DNA of 64,000 nucleotides from CBDBBY01 sp965203795 (lineage in GTDB: Bacteria; Pseudomonadota; Alphaproteobacteria; Rhodobacterales; Rhodobacteraceae). The stretch's first letter is position 1; every line of letters begins with the position of its first letter. The DNA lies in assembly GCA_965203795.1 (NCBI GenBank), contig OZ241915.1, positions 2,232,001 through 2,296,000 on the forward strand, written 5' to 3'. Under the pieces are notes generated by a model. The model was not told the origin of the DNA. It did not search any database and saw nothing but the letters and a program-made list of their open reading frames with translations. A program made the position numbers and the translations under genes. Of the stretch, positions 8,968 through 17,539 are shown one piece after another.

Positions 8968-10742
8968 GCCCGCCGGAATTCGCGCAGCGGCTGGCGGCGC
9001 TCCGGGAAGAGATGCGCCGCGAAGGCCTGGATGCGTTCCTGGTTCCCGCGGGAGACCGCTTCGGCGGAGAATTCGTAGCGCCTTCGGACCAGCGGCTGGA
9101 GTGGCTTGCCGGGTTTAGCGGGTCCGCAGGGGAAATCGCCGCAACCAAGGATTATGCGGCCATTTGCGTCGACAGCCGCTACTCGGTCCAAGCGCGCCGG
9201 CAAGTTGATGCAGATGCGGTCCAAGTGCTCGACGCCCCTGCCGAGTCTGTCGAGGGCTGGCTGGCGGCGAGCCTTCCCGGCGGGTCGGCCGTCGGTTTCG
9301 ACCCCTGGCTCCATACGAGGTCCCAAATCGGGAAGAAGCGGAACGCGCTCGAGGCGGCCGGATTGTCGTTGAGAACCGCCGAAAATCTTGTCGACAGGAT
9401 TTGGACCGACCGGCCGGAGGCTCCGTTTCAACCCGCCGTTTCGTATCCGGTCTCCTTCGCAGGGGAATCAAGGGAGTCGAAGCTGGACAGGATGGCGCGC
9501 CGGGTCGGGAGCGCCGGAGCCGGCGCCGCATTGCTCGCACGGCCGGAGTCGGTCGCTTGGCTGCTGAACATCCGCGGATCGGACGTGCCGAGGATGCCTG
9601 TCGTCCAAGCGCACGCAATTCTGCATGCCTCGGGCCGGCCGGAGCTTTTTGCCGACCCGCGCAAATTCACCAAGGAATTGATGGCCGAACTGGGAAGCGA
9701 CGTCCTGGTCAGGCCAATCGGCGAGCTTGGGCAGGCACTTCAGAGCCTCGGCGGCCCTGCGCTGGCCGACCCCGAGACCGTCCCCGAATGGATCTTCCTC
9801 CGCCTTGAGGAAAACGGGAACGGAATCGTGCCCGGCAGAGATCCGTGCATTGCCGCCAAAGCGATCAGGAACAGCGTTGAAGCGCACGGCGCGCGGTCCG
9901 CGCAGCTCCGGGATGGCGCCGCTGTGGCAAGATTTCTTGCTTGGCTGCATGCGGAAGCCCCTTCCGGCCAAACAACCGAGCTGGATGCGATTTCGAAGCT
10001 GGAGGAGTGCCGGCGCGGCACCGGCAAGCTGATGGACCTCAGCTTCGACACGATCGCCGCATCCGGCCCGAACGGCGCCGTGGTCCATTACAGGGCCGAC
10101 GCCTCGTCAAACCGCGCGCTGCGGCCCGGCGATCTGTTCCTGGTCGATTCCGGCGGGCAGTATCTTGACGGCACCACCGACATCACGAGGACGGTTGCCG
10201 TCGGCGAGCCGAGCGACGAGCATCGGAAGTGCTACACCCGCGTGATCATGGGCCTCATCGACCTTTCGCGCGCGAATTGGCCGCGCGGATGCGCCGGCCG
10301 GGACCTGGATCCGATCGCGCGTTACCATCTTTGGCTCGAAGGCCGGGATTACGGCCACGGAACGGGCCACGGCGTCGGCCACTATCTGGGCGTTCACGAG
10401 GGTCCGCAGCGGATTTCGAGGAATTCGGAAGAAACCCTACTGCCGGGAATGATGGTATCGATAGAGCCCGGATACTACCGCGAGGGCGAGTTCGGCATCA
10501 GGCTCGAGAACCTGGCCCTCGTGGAGCAGGCGCCGCCGCGCGGGAATTCCGGCAGCGAAATGCTCCGGTTCGAAACGCTGACCTATGCGCCGTTCGATGA
10601 GACGCTCGTCGATGCCGCGGAATTGTCGGGAAGCCAGAAGAACTGGCTGAACCGCTACCATGCGGATGTTCTTGCCAAAATCCGCCCGCTTCTCGACGGC
10701 CCTGACGCCGCTTGGCTTGAGCGGGCCTGCAGGCCGATTTGA
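8964..10742 (+). CDS. pepP: M24 family Xaa-Pro aminopeptidase
   Basis: This 592-residue metallopeptidase removes N-terminal residues that precede proline. It has two creatinase N-terminal-type domains (about residues 1-300) and a C-terminal pita-bread domain. The metal ligands are visible: two Asp in VDSGGQYLDGTTDIT, His in GHGVGHYLGVH, and Glu in IEPGYY and in GIRLEN. Its length fits the large cytosolic APP1-like group rather than the shorter E. coli PepP, so the symbol is approximate. The ATG at 8964 overlaps the cobT stop as ATGA. Its last roughly 130 bp, plus a little downstream sequence, recur in diverged form at 12656-12806 beyond the second ATPase cassette, so the 3' end of this gene was involved in the cassette's arrival. 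Confidence 0.93.
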   Translation: MSPPEFAQRLAALREEMRREGLDAFLVPAGDRFGGEFVAPSDQRLEWLAGFSGSAGEIAATKDYAAICVDSRYSVQARRQVDADAVQVLDAPAESVEGWLAASLPGGSAVGFDPWLHTRSQIGKKRNALEAAGLSLRTAENLVDRIWTDRPEAPFQPAVSYPVSFAGESRESKLDRMARRVGSAGAGAALLARPESVAWLLNIRGSDVPRMPVVQAHAILHASGRPELFADPRKFTKELMAELGSDVLVRPIGELGQALQSLGGPALADPETVPEWIFLRLEENGNGIVPGRDPCIAAKAIRNSVEAHGARSAQLRDGAAVARFLAWLHAEAPSGQTTELDAISKLEECRRGTGKLMDLSFDTIAASGPNGAVVHYRADASSNRALRPGDLFLVDSGGQYLDGTTDITRTVAVGEPSDEHRKCYTRVIMGLIDLSRANWPRGCAGRDLDPIARYHLWLEGRDYGHGTGHGVGHYLGVHEGPQRISRNSEETLLPGMMVSIEPGYYREGEFGIRLENLALVEQAPPRGNSGSEMLRFETLTYAPFDETLVDAAELSGSQKNWLNRYHADVLAKIRPLLDGPDAAWLERACRPI

Positions 10743-10768
10743 CGGGCTTGCGAAGCCGGGCAGCGCAG
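10619..10768 (+). repeat. Intact copy of the pepP 3'-end duplication
   Basis: This segment spans the last codons and stop of the aminopeptidase gene and about 26 bp beyond it. It is a direct repeat of 12656-12806, with shared stretches such as GGCTGAACCGCTACCATGCG. In this copy the reading frame and stop (CRPI then TGA) are intact. It marks the left side of the block containing ATPase cassette 2. Confidence 0.85.
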
Positions 10769-11049
10769 AAACCGAGCCTAACTGTTGAAGTCGGGAATTA
10801 TAGTTTCAAAAGCATTTTTGAATTGCCGACGAAGCTACCTGCACCATTATTGAATTCAGGTTTCCTCCTTGGGTCTCCGCGGGTTGAAATACTTTTCCTG
10901 ATCTCCGGATGCCGAATTTTTCTATCGGCGCATTGCAAATTTCAATCTGCGAAACGAGATTGGCTGCTCCATGTGTTGCCGAACGCGACTTCCGCTGCAC
11001 GCGCCGATACTGCCGCAGAAACATTCTTGGACGGTGGCGGCGCATGTCC
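10769..11049. other. Relatively AT-rich non-coding left part of insertion 2
   Basis: No gene is seen. The stretch around 10795-10935 is noticeably richer in A and T than the neighbouring genes. It lies between the pepP 3' end and the region shared by the two ATPase cassettes. Confidence 0.45.
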
Positions 11050-12636
11050 CAATGCCGATAGCGCGGCCCGCGGCTGACCCGCCGGTCACATTTCCGCTGA
11101 AGAAAGGCACCTCTCCATTGGCGCCAACGCCAATGGCACGATTTTCGCGTGGCGCACGGGCCGATCAAACGGTGCAGTCGGTTTGCAGAGTCGGGATTCG
11201 CTGTGTAGCGTTCGTTCCTAAAGACGCAGCGGATGTGGCGTGATGGCCCGCTCCCCCGGAAGCCCGAGACCGGGCCCGATTTGGATGCGCTCCGAAAGTT
11301 CTCCGAACTCCCGGACCGGGAAGCGACCCCGTACTTCGGCGGGCGCGAGGACGAGATCGGGTTGGTCGAGCGCGCGTTGGACCGGATCCGCGAGCGGGCC
11401 CGGGAGGGCCACTGGCAGCCTTCCGGCGGAGAAACCATCCTGTTCCAAGGCGCGCCGGGCGCCGGGAAAAGCGCATTGCTGCATCATCTTGTGCGCGGCT
11501 GGCGAAGCGCCGGCCCGGAGGCGCCCGTGGTCGTCAGCACGGCAGCATCCCATTATGCCAACGAAGCTGCGCTTGCGATACGCGTGGCCAAGGCAGTCGA
11601 TCCGACTCTGGCGGCGCGGTTCCGCCGCTCCGTTGCGACCCGTTCCAGCACAACCAGGTCGTTGCGCGGCGGAGTGCCCGGGGTCGCGACGGGCAATGCG
11701 GCGACTGAGATGTCGCGCCACGAAGCCGTGGCGCCCGCCGAGCCCGCGCTCGAGGATGTCATGGAAGCAATTTCGGAATCGAGGAGAACAATCGTCCTTG
11801 TCCTTGACGAAGCCCAGGTTCTCGAAAGCTTCGGCGCGGACTCCGCGCGACCGGTCATCGCCGGTCTGCATATGGGAAGCCATGGCGGACCGCTGCTGCC
11901 GGTGTTCGCCGGCCTTGCGCATACTCATACCGTGCTTCAGGATTGCGGCATTTCCCGCTTTTCCCGCGGCCACGCCCGAACGCTGGAGGCGCTTTCGTTC
12001 GGCGACGCCGTCGAAATAGTGCACACAATGCTTGCCAAATGCAGGGTTCGCGGAGACTTGGAGACCAAGAACCAATGGGCGCAAGCACTCGCGAATGAAA
12101 GCTGCGGCTGGCCGCAGCATCTCCATGTCGCCATGCAGGCGCTCGCTGCCGAATTGCTCGCCGCTTCCACGCCGGGACAAATCGAAGCGGTCGACAGCAG
12201 TTTCGGAGTTGCGGTTTTTCGGGCAACCGCATCGGCCCGGGATGAATATTATGAAAGCCGAATTGACGCGCCGCTGATCGCCGCGCGGCATCTGCTTGCG
12301 GAAATCTTCCGACGAATGGGCGACGAGGCTACTCTCGACGCTCTGCTAAGCCACATCCGCGCGGCTGCTCATCCGGGGGTGGGATCAAGGAGTCTGCCAA
12401 AGGAATACGATGCAGAGAGATTCCTCAATCATATGATCCGCCGAGGCGTGCTTCAGCACGCATCCGGACAGATGCTCGCGTGCCCGATCCTGTCCCTCAG
12501 GGACTACATTGAGCGCATGGCCCCGCGCGCCACGCCCGGGACATAAGTCCGCCCGCCATTCGGGCGGAAGGCTGCCTGATTGGATGGCGATTGACCAAGG
12601 GACGGAGTGCCAGCAATATCCGAACCCGGTCAATCA
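11050..12636 (+). repeat. ATPase cassette copy 2 (diverged direct repeat of 1535-3213)
   Basis: Homologous in leader, gene and trailer to 1535-3213. The shared trailer ends with CCGAACCCGGTCA-type sequence at about 12634, after which copy 2 runs into the degenerate duplicate of the pepP 3' end and copy 1 runs into unrelated sequence. The boundaries are judged by eye. Confidence 0.7.
11233..12546 (+). CDS. AAA+ ATPase (cassette copy 2)
   Basis: This 437-residue P-loop ATPase is a paralogue of the gene at 1726-3117. A single Walker A (GAPGAGKS) is followed by Walker B IVLVLDEAQ, then the conserved GWPQHLH segment and the C-terminal CPILSLRDY. The protein reads as intact. Its start is odd: the ATG equivalent to the copy 1 start (here at 11240) is out of frame because of a small indel, so translation must use ATG 11233 or a later codon. 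In copy 1 the position equivalent to 11233 is ATG followed directly by TAG. The gene stands alone between pepP and recN, a junction where no insertion is expected. Function is unknown; ATP binding is well supported, while a defence or mobile-element role is only inferred from location. Confidence 0.75.
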   Translation: MWRDGPLPRKPETGPDLDALRKFSELPDREATPYFGGREDEIGLVERALDRIRERAREGHWQPSGGETILFQGAPGAGKSALLHHLVRGWRSAGPEAPVVVSTAASHYANEAALAIRVAKAVDPTLAARFRRSVATRSSTTRSLRGGVPGVATGNAATEMSRHEAVAPAEPALEDVMEAISESRRTIVLVLDEAQVLESFGADSARPVIAGLHMGSHGGPLLPVFAGLAHTHTVLQDCGISRFSRGHARTLEALSFGDAVEIVHTMLAKCRVRGDLETKNQWAQALANESCGWPQHLHVAMQALAAELLAASTPGQIEAVDSSFGVAVFRATASARDEYYESRIDAPLIAARHLLAEIFRRMGDEATLDALLSHIRAAAHPGVGSRSLPKEYDAERFLNHMIRRGVLQHASGQMLACPILSLRDYIERMAPRATPGT

Positions 12637-12655
12637 AACCAAACTGCCAGAGCCA

Positions 12656-12806
12656 GGAATTGTCGGGAAGCCGGAAGAGCTGGCTGAACCGCTACCATGC
12701 GGATGTTCTTGTCGAAATCGTCCCGCTCTTCGATGGCCTTGACGCGGCTTGGCTGGAGCGGGGTGCGCGCGCCGATTGGACGGACTTGCAAAGCGGGACG
12801 GCGCGG
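12656..12806 (+). repeat. Degenerate duplicate of the pepP 3' end
   Basis: This is a direct repeat of 10619-10768. It encodes SWLNRYHADVL and DAAWLERG in the same relative frame as the aminopeptidase C-terminus. It has no upstream gene body, has many substitutions, and the stop region is altered (TGA has become TGG with a nearby one-base shift). It is thus a gene fragment, not a functional gene. It lies just before the recN 3' end. Confidence 0.85.
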
Positions 12807-12829
12807 CGGGCGGCCGCTGCCCTGCGAGT

Positions 12830-14476
12830 TCAGGCACCGCTGAGCAGGGCTTCGGCTGCGGCGCGCGCCTGGTCCGTAACCGATCCCCCGGCCAGCATTC
12901 TTCCAATCTCCTCAACCCGCACGGTTCCGGCGAGCTTTTCCGCATGGATGCCGCTTCCGGAATCCGGCTTCGCAATCCGCCAGTGATGGTCGCCCAGAGC
13001 GGCAACCTGCGGCGAGTGTGTGACGACGAGCACTTGGGAATTCTTCGCCAGCGCGCGTAGGCGGCGGCCCACAGCGTCGGCGGTCGCTCCGCCCACACCC
13101 CTGTCGATCTCGTCAAAAATCATGCAGAGCCCGTCCGCATCCGATGCCAGGCAGACCTTGAGAGCAAGCAGGAATCGGGAAAGCTCGCCTCCGGAAGCGA
13201 TCCGTCGGATGGGTCCGACCGGAGCGCCGGGCCCCGTCGCGACGGTGAACTCCACAGCGTCCTGCCCGTGCGGCCCGAATTCCGTACGGCTCAGCGCCGT
13301 CTTGAAAACCGACTTCCCGAGCTTCAGCGGCTCCAATTCCGACTTGATCCGCTTGTCCAGCCTTGATGCCGCCTGCTTCCTCAAGCGGCTCAGCGCCTGC
13401 GCCGACTTTTCATACTCCGCCCGGCTTCGAGCTTCTTCTTCGGCGGAGCGGGCGACTTCCGCATCGGCGTTCTCGACGGCATCAAGCCGCCCTCGAAGGT
13501 CCTCCGCGACCCGACCGAGGTCCTCGGCTGCAACCCTGTGCTTTCGCGCGAGCGCGCGCAGGGCGAAGAGGCGATCCTCGACCCGCTCCAGCTCGTGCGG
13601 GTCGAACCGCATCGATTCGCTGAATTCGTCCAGAGCCTTGTTCGCTTCTCCAAGCTCGGCGAGCGCACGATCCAGCGCGGGAACAACCTGGTCCAGCCCT
13701 CCCGCAGCGTCCGGCACCAAGCGCTCGACGACGCGAACGGCGTCGCCCACGACGCGCTCGGCACCCTCGAAGCCCAAAGCCCGCTGTGCCTCAGCCAAAT
13801 CATCGCGGATTCTGGCCGAAGCCTTGATGAGCCTTCGCCGCTCCTCGAGCTGAAGCGTTTCGCCATCCTCCGGATTGATCTCTTCAAGTTCGCGGACCGC
13901 GTGCCGAAGGAATTCCTCCTCCCGCGCCGCCGCGGTCTTCGCTGCCTCGGCAGCGGACAGCGCGGATATCGCGCCCTGCCATCGCTTCCAAGCGGCCAAA
14001 GCCTTCCGCGCGGCCGCGTCGTTCTCGGCGAAGTCGTCAAGCATCGACCGATGGCCCGCCCGGTTCATAAGGCCGCTGTCGTCGTGCTGCCCATGAATCT
14101 CGACCAAATGCTCGGCAAGCGGTCTGACGGCTTCCGCCGAGCACCGGCGGTCGTTCGCGAAAAACGGCTTGCGGCCCGAAGCGGAGAATGCCCGCCTGAG
14201 CACCAGTTCGCCGTCCTCAGGAATGCCCAGACTGTCCAGCACAGCCTTTGCGGCGGATCCGGGAGCGAGTTCGAAGCCCGCGGCGACTTCGCCGCCAGCC
14301 ACGCCCTGCGGGTCGGCGCCGATCCGGCTGCGCATTCCGAGAACCAGGCCGAGCGCGTCGAGCAGAATCGACTTCCCGGCGCCGGTTTCGCCCGTCAGCA
14401 CGTTCAGGCCTGGCTCGAATTCGATGTCGAGCCGGTCGATCATCAGCAGGTTTCTGATGGAAAGGGCGCTCAGCAT
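12830..14476 (-). CDS. recN: DNA repair protein RecN
   Basis: This 548-residue SMC-like ATPase is involved in recombinational repair of double-strand breaks. Walker A is GETGAGKSILLDALG near residue 30. A long coiled-coil centre (rich in Ala, Glu and Arg) follows. The C-terminal head has the ABC signature ASGGELSRFLLALK, then Walker B CMIFDEIDRGVGG and a switch His in VVTHSPQVAALG. Length and architecture match RecN. It is the last gene of the minus-strand lpxC-bamD-recN run and starts 25 bp after bamD, so it is likely co-transcribed with it. ligA, which often follows in alphaproteobacteria, is absent; the plus-strand cassette and pepP lie there instead. Confidence 0.96.
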   Translation of the reverse strand: MLSALSIRNLLMIDRLDIEFEPGLNVLTGETGAGKSILLDALGLVLGMRSRIGADPQGVAGGEVAAGFELAPGSAAKAVLDSLGIPEDGELVLRRAFSASGRKPFFANDRRCSAEAVRPLAEHLVEIHGQHDDSGLMNRAGHRSMLDDFAENDAAARKALAAWKRWQGAISALSAAEAAKTAAAREEEFLRHAVRELEEINPEDGETLQLEERRRLIKASARIRDDLAEAQRALGFEGAERVVGDAVRVVERLVPDAAGGLDQVVPALDRALAELGEANKALDEFSESMRFDPHELERVEDRLFALRALARKHRVAAEDLGRVAEDLRGRLDAVENADAEVARSAEEEARSRAEYEKSAQALSRLRKQAASRLDKRIKSELEPLKLGKSVFKTALSRTEFGPHGQDAVEFTVATGPGAPVGPIRRIASGGELSRFLLALKVCLASDADGLCMIFDEIDRGVGGATADAVGRRLRALAKNSQVLVVTHSPQVAALGDHHWRIAKPDSGSGIHAEKLAGTVRVEEIGRMLAGGSVTDQARAAAEALLSGA

Positions 14477-14501
14477 GCTCCGCAGCGCCGATGCGGGAAG
14501 T

Positions 14502-15335
14502 CTACAGCCACTCGCCCAGGATCGTCCGACGATAGACCTTTCTCACAATCCCGCCGCCGCCGTCGTCAGGCGCATCGAGCCCGCGCTCCTCGAACAGCCT
14601 GAAAGTGTCGGCGTACCATTCGCTCGACCGGTAATTGTGCGCCAGCACCGACGCGGCTTCCCTCGCCTCGTCCTCCAGCCCGAGGGAAAGGTACGCCTCC
14701 GCCAGACGGTGCAGCGCCTCCTGCACGTGCGTCGTCGTGCTGTAATCGTCCACGACGGCCTGGAACCGGTTGATCGCCGCGTTGTAGTGCTTCCGCTTCA
14801 GATAATACCTGCCGACATCCATTTCCTTGGCGGCCAGCAGGTCGACAACCAGATCGAACTTCAGCGCGGCGGACTTCGCGAATTCGCTTTCGGGATAGCT
14901 TTCCACGACTTCATTCAGATACTCCAGCGCATTCAGGGCATTGGCCCTGTCCCGGCCCATCCTGCCCACTTGCTCGTAATAGCTCATGGCGACCAAGTAC
15001 TGCGCGAGCGCAGCGTCCTCGTCTCCGGGAAAGAACGCAAGGAACCGCTGGGCCGCGATCCGGCTTTTTTCGAACTCGCGGGCAGCGTTGTAGGCCGACG
15101 CCGACATGATCGTGCCGCGCCGCGCCCAATCGGAGTACGGGTAGATCCGCTCGATTTCGCCGAACCGTTCAGCGGCGTCCTCGTAGTCTCCGGCGTTCAA
15201 CATGGCTTCCGCCGTCAGGTAGAGTTCCTGCGGGGTGAACGCCTCAAGGCCCGGGCCTTCATCTTCGCTGCATCCTGCCACCGCCAGGAGCGCAATCGGC
15301 AGCGCGACCCTCAGGATCGCGGTTCGAAACTGCAT
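14502..15335 (-). CDS. bamD: Outer-membrane assembly lipoprotein BamD
   Basis: This 277-residue lipoprotein is the BamD (ComL) subunit of the BAM complex, which folds beta-barrel proteins into the outer membrane. The N-terminus is a signal peptide ending in the lipobox AVAGC, with Cys at about residue 22. The rest consists of TPR-like helices (LYLTAEAMLNAGDYEDAAERF and similar), as in BamD. Position upstream of recN agrees with alphaproteobacterial order. The expected upstream neighbour lpxC is more than 2 kb away, because a plus-strand ATPase gene and an EVE-domain gene lie in between. About 218 bp separate its start from the divergent ATPase gene, so both promoters must be there. Confidence 0.94.
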   Translation of the reverse strand: MQFRTAILRVALPIALLAVAGCSEDEGPGLEAFTPQELYLTAEAMLNAGDYEDAAERFGEIERIYPYSDWARRGTIMSASAYNAAREFEKSRIAAQRFLAFFPGDEDAALAQYLVAMSYYEQVGRMGRDRANALNALEYLNEVVESYPESEFAKSAALKFDLVVDLLAAKEMDVGRYYLKRKHYNAAINRFQAVVDDYSTTTHVQEALHRLAEAYLSLGLEDEAREAASVLAHNYRSSEWYADTFRLFEERGLDAPDDGGGGIVRKVYRRTILGEWL

Positions 15336-15553
15336 CTATCGACAAACCTGAGCTGATCCGGCACATTGGAGAATAAGTCCTTGCGCACTTCCGCGCAATG
15401 CACTGACAGAACCTTGTCGCACCTCGATTGAATGACCCGCGCCGGACAAGGAATGGTTCACGCGTCTCCAAGGGGCGTCCGCATGCAGTTGCTAGGAAGG
15501 CTAGAAACTCCGGCTCTGGAAAGACCAAGCGCTGACCCGCGCGGAGGAGACGC

Positions 15554-16573
15554 GTGACGATCACGAGACTGGAACTAAAGCGGTTTACGGCCTTCGAAGC
15601 GTTGGACTTAAATGCCTCTCCCGGCGTCAACGTCCTCGTCGGCGCAAACGGCACCGGCAAAACCCACCTAATGAAGGTCGCTTATGCCGCCTGCGCAGTC
15701 AGCAAGACCCAGACCGATTACGCCGAAAAGCTAATCCGCATCTTCATGCCGACCGGGAAGGCCATCGGACGGCTCGTCAAGCGACGAAAAGGACGGTCGG
15801 ATTGCAGCATCAGGGTATCCCGACATCGGCGGCAACTCGAAGTCTCGTTTTCCAATCGCAGTGCCGCTTCCGGCGCAGCCGAAGTCACGGGACGACGAAG
15901 TTGGCGCGCGGTTCCCGTCGCAAGCACCTACGTCCCGGCCAAAGAAATGCTCGCGAACGCGCCTGGATTCCGATCCCTCTATTCGCAGCGGGAGATCCAT
16001 TTCGAGGAAATTTGCGCTGACATCCTCGACCGTGCCTACGGACCGGCCCCGCGCGCGCCAGCCTCATCCGAGCGCGAGCGGCTGCTCGCCACCCTGCGAA
16101 AGGCGATTGACGGAAAGGCTCGCGCAAGCGGCGAAGAATTCTTTCTCCACTCCAAACATGGGAATCTGGAGTTCTCGTTGCTTGGCGAGGGAACGTGCAA
16201 GCTCGGCCTCCTTTGGCTGCTGATCCGGAATGGAACGCTGTTCGAAGGAGCAGTGCTATTCTGGGACGAACCGGAAACCAATCTTAATCCCAAGCTGTTC
16301 AACACCGTGGTCAAAGTTCTTCTCGAATTGCACCGCTTGGGAGTCCGGATATTCATCGCCACTCACAACTACTCCATTCTCAAGGAATTCGATTTACAAA
16401 AAGCGAAAGGGGACAAGTTAGTTTTCCACTCGCTCTACCATCGCGACGACGGCGAGATCGCCAACCGAACGGTCGACAGCTATCTCGACATCTATCCCAA
16501 CGCCATCGCTGAGGCGTTCGACGATTTGTACGACCGCGAAGTCAGGCGAAGCCTGGCGAGGCACTGGGCATGA
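15554..16573 (+). CDS. AAA family (RecF/OLD-like) ATPase, orphan
   Basis: This 339-residue ATPase resembles the AAA_15/AAA_21 group related to RecF, OLD and PtuA-type defence ATPases. Walker A is GANGTGKT near residue 34. A LLGEGTCKLGLLW segment replaces the ABC signature region. Walker B is VLFWDEPETNLNP, followed by the switch His in IFIATHNYS. The start is a GTG preceded by a strong GGAGGAG ribosome-binding site. It lies between bamD and the EVE-domain gene, pointing away from the dcw cluster. Its stop overlaps an ATG (GCATGACC) as if coupled to a second gene, but that frame stops after seven codons. Such ATPases usually work with a nuclease partner, so this looks like half of a lost two-gene system. 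Defence function is inference. Confidence 0.8.
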   Translation: MTITRLELKRFTAFEALDLNASPGVNVLVGANGTGKTHLMKVAYAACAVSKTQTDYAEKLIRIFMPTGKAIGRLVKRRKGRSDCSIRVSRHRRQLEVSFSNRSAASGAAEVTGRRSWRAVPVASTYVPAKEMLANAPGFRSLYSQREIHFEEICADILDRAYGPAPRAPASSERERLLATLRKAIDGKARASGEEFFLHSKHGNLEFSLLGEGTCKLGLLWLLIRNGTLFEGAVLFWDEPETNLNPKLFNTVVKVLLELHRLGVRIFIATHNYSILKEFDLQKAKGDKLVFHSLYHRDDGEIANRTVDSYLDIYPNAIAEAFDDLYDREVRRSLARHWA

Positions 16574-17059
16574 CCACTCTGATTGAAGGGTGAACCGGCA
16601 TTTGCCGGAGAGCACGAGTTTAGCCAGATGAGCTGGAAGGCAGACGTAGTGGGCCGACGGCGGAGAGACGATGCGCGTCCGGCCCGGCCCGAACGAGCGG
16701 CATTCCGGTTTGAAACGCATATAAACCCAATCGTGCGTCCATGCGGTGCGAGGATGTATCCCAAGTTTTGGTTCATGCACGGTTCAGCTGGCCGAACGTG
16801 GGCACTAACGCCTGTTCACCATCAAATTTTGTATTGAAAACGACTGCTGGCCCGACTTCCATTATTGGGGGCTCGCCGCGGCGCAGCCACCTAACCCAAA
16901 AACTCGGGACGCACCGCCGGCGCGACTCGCTTTGCCAACATCGGGCGGATGGGATATCCGGCGGGACGAACCGGACGACGCAATGCACGCGCCCTGCGCG
17001 TTCTCGATTGGGCGTTTGAGGCCGGAATGCGGTGTGCAGTACCGAACCGTGGAGGAAGC
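16574..17059. other. Gap after the orphan ATPase; aborted coupled frame
   Basis: The overlapping ATG at 16570 opens a frame of only seven codons (MTTLIEG). The adjacent frame runs open to about 16837 but does not resemble a known family. A small hairpin (CCGGCA with TGCCGG) lies at about 16597-16610. Nothing else is recognisable before the EVE-domain gene. Confidence 0.45.
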
Positions 17060-17485
17060 ATGCGATACTGGCTGTTCAAGTCGGAACCCGGCGAATGGAG
17101 CTGGGACGACCAAGTCGCGGCGGGCGAAGACGGCACGGAGTGGGACGGCGTCCGGAACTACCAGGCGCGGAACCACATGCGCGACATGGAGGTCGGCGAC
17201 CGGGGGTTCTTCTACCACTCCCAGTCCGAAAAGGCGGTCGTGGGCATCGTCGAGGTCTGCGCCGGGATTCATCCGGACAGCACGACGGAAGACCCGAGAT
17301 GGGAATGCGTGGACGTCAAGGCCGTGGGCCCCATGCCGAAGCCGGTAACGCTTGCTGACTGCAAGGCGGATCCGCGTCTGGCCGGAATGGTGCTCGTGAA
17401 CAATTCCCGACTCTCGGTCCAGCCGGTCGCCGAAGACGAATGGCGGGCGGTCTGCGAACTGGGCGGGACGCCGACGGGCGATTGA
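17060..17485 (+). CDS. EVE domain protein
   Basis: This 141-residue single-domain protein of the EVE (thymocyte nuclear protein 1-like) family is recognised by the N-terminal MRYWLFKSEPGEWSWDD and the segments WDGVRNYQARNHMRDM and GFFYHS. EVE domains belong to the PUA-like fold and are thought to bind modified bases in DNA or RNA. I chose ATG 17060, preceded by GGAGGA, because it gives the canonical start; a longer upstream reading is not conserved. It stands alone, convergent with lpxC. EVE genes occur both as housekeeping singletons and near restriction-type genes; here the orphan ATPase is upstream, but no modification enzyme is seen. Confidence 0.9.
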   Translation: MRYWLFKSEPGEWSWDDQVAAGEDGTEWDGVRNYQARNHMRDMEVGDRGFFYHSQSEKAVVGIVEVCAGIHPDSTTEDPRWECVDVKAVGPMPKPVTLADCKADPRLAGMVLVNNSRLSVQPVAEDEWRAVCELGGTPTGD

Positions 17486-17539
17486 CCGGAACGCTGCCGG
17501 ACGGAGCTGACTTGGCGCGAGGCGCGGACGCGCTGGCGG

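Noticed and set aside
16583..16837. 84-codon frame after the orphan ATPase as a partner gene
   Set aside because: No start signal, no conserved motif and Arg-rich low-complexity content typical of a non-coding frame.
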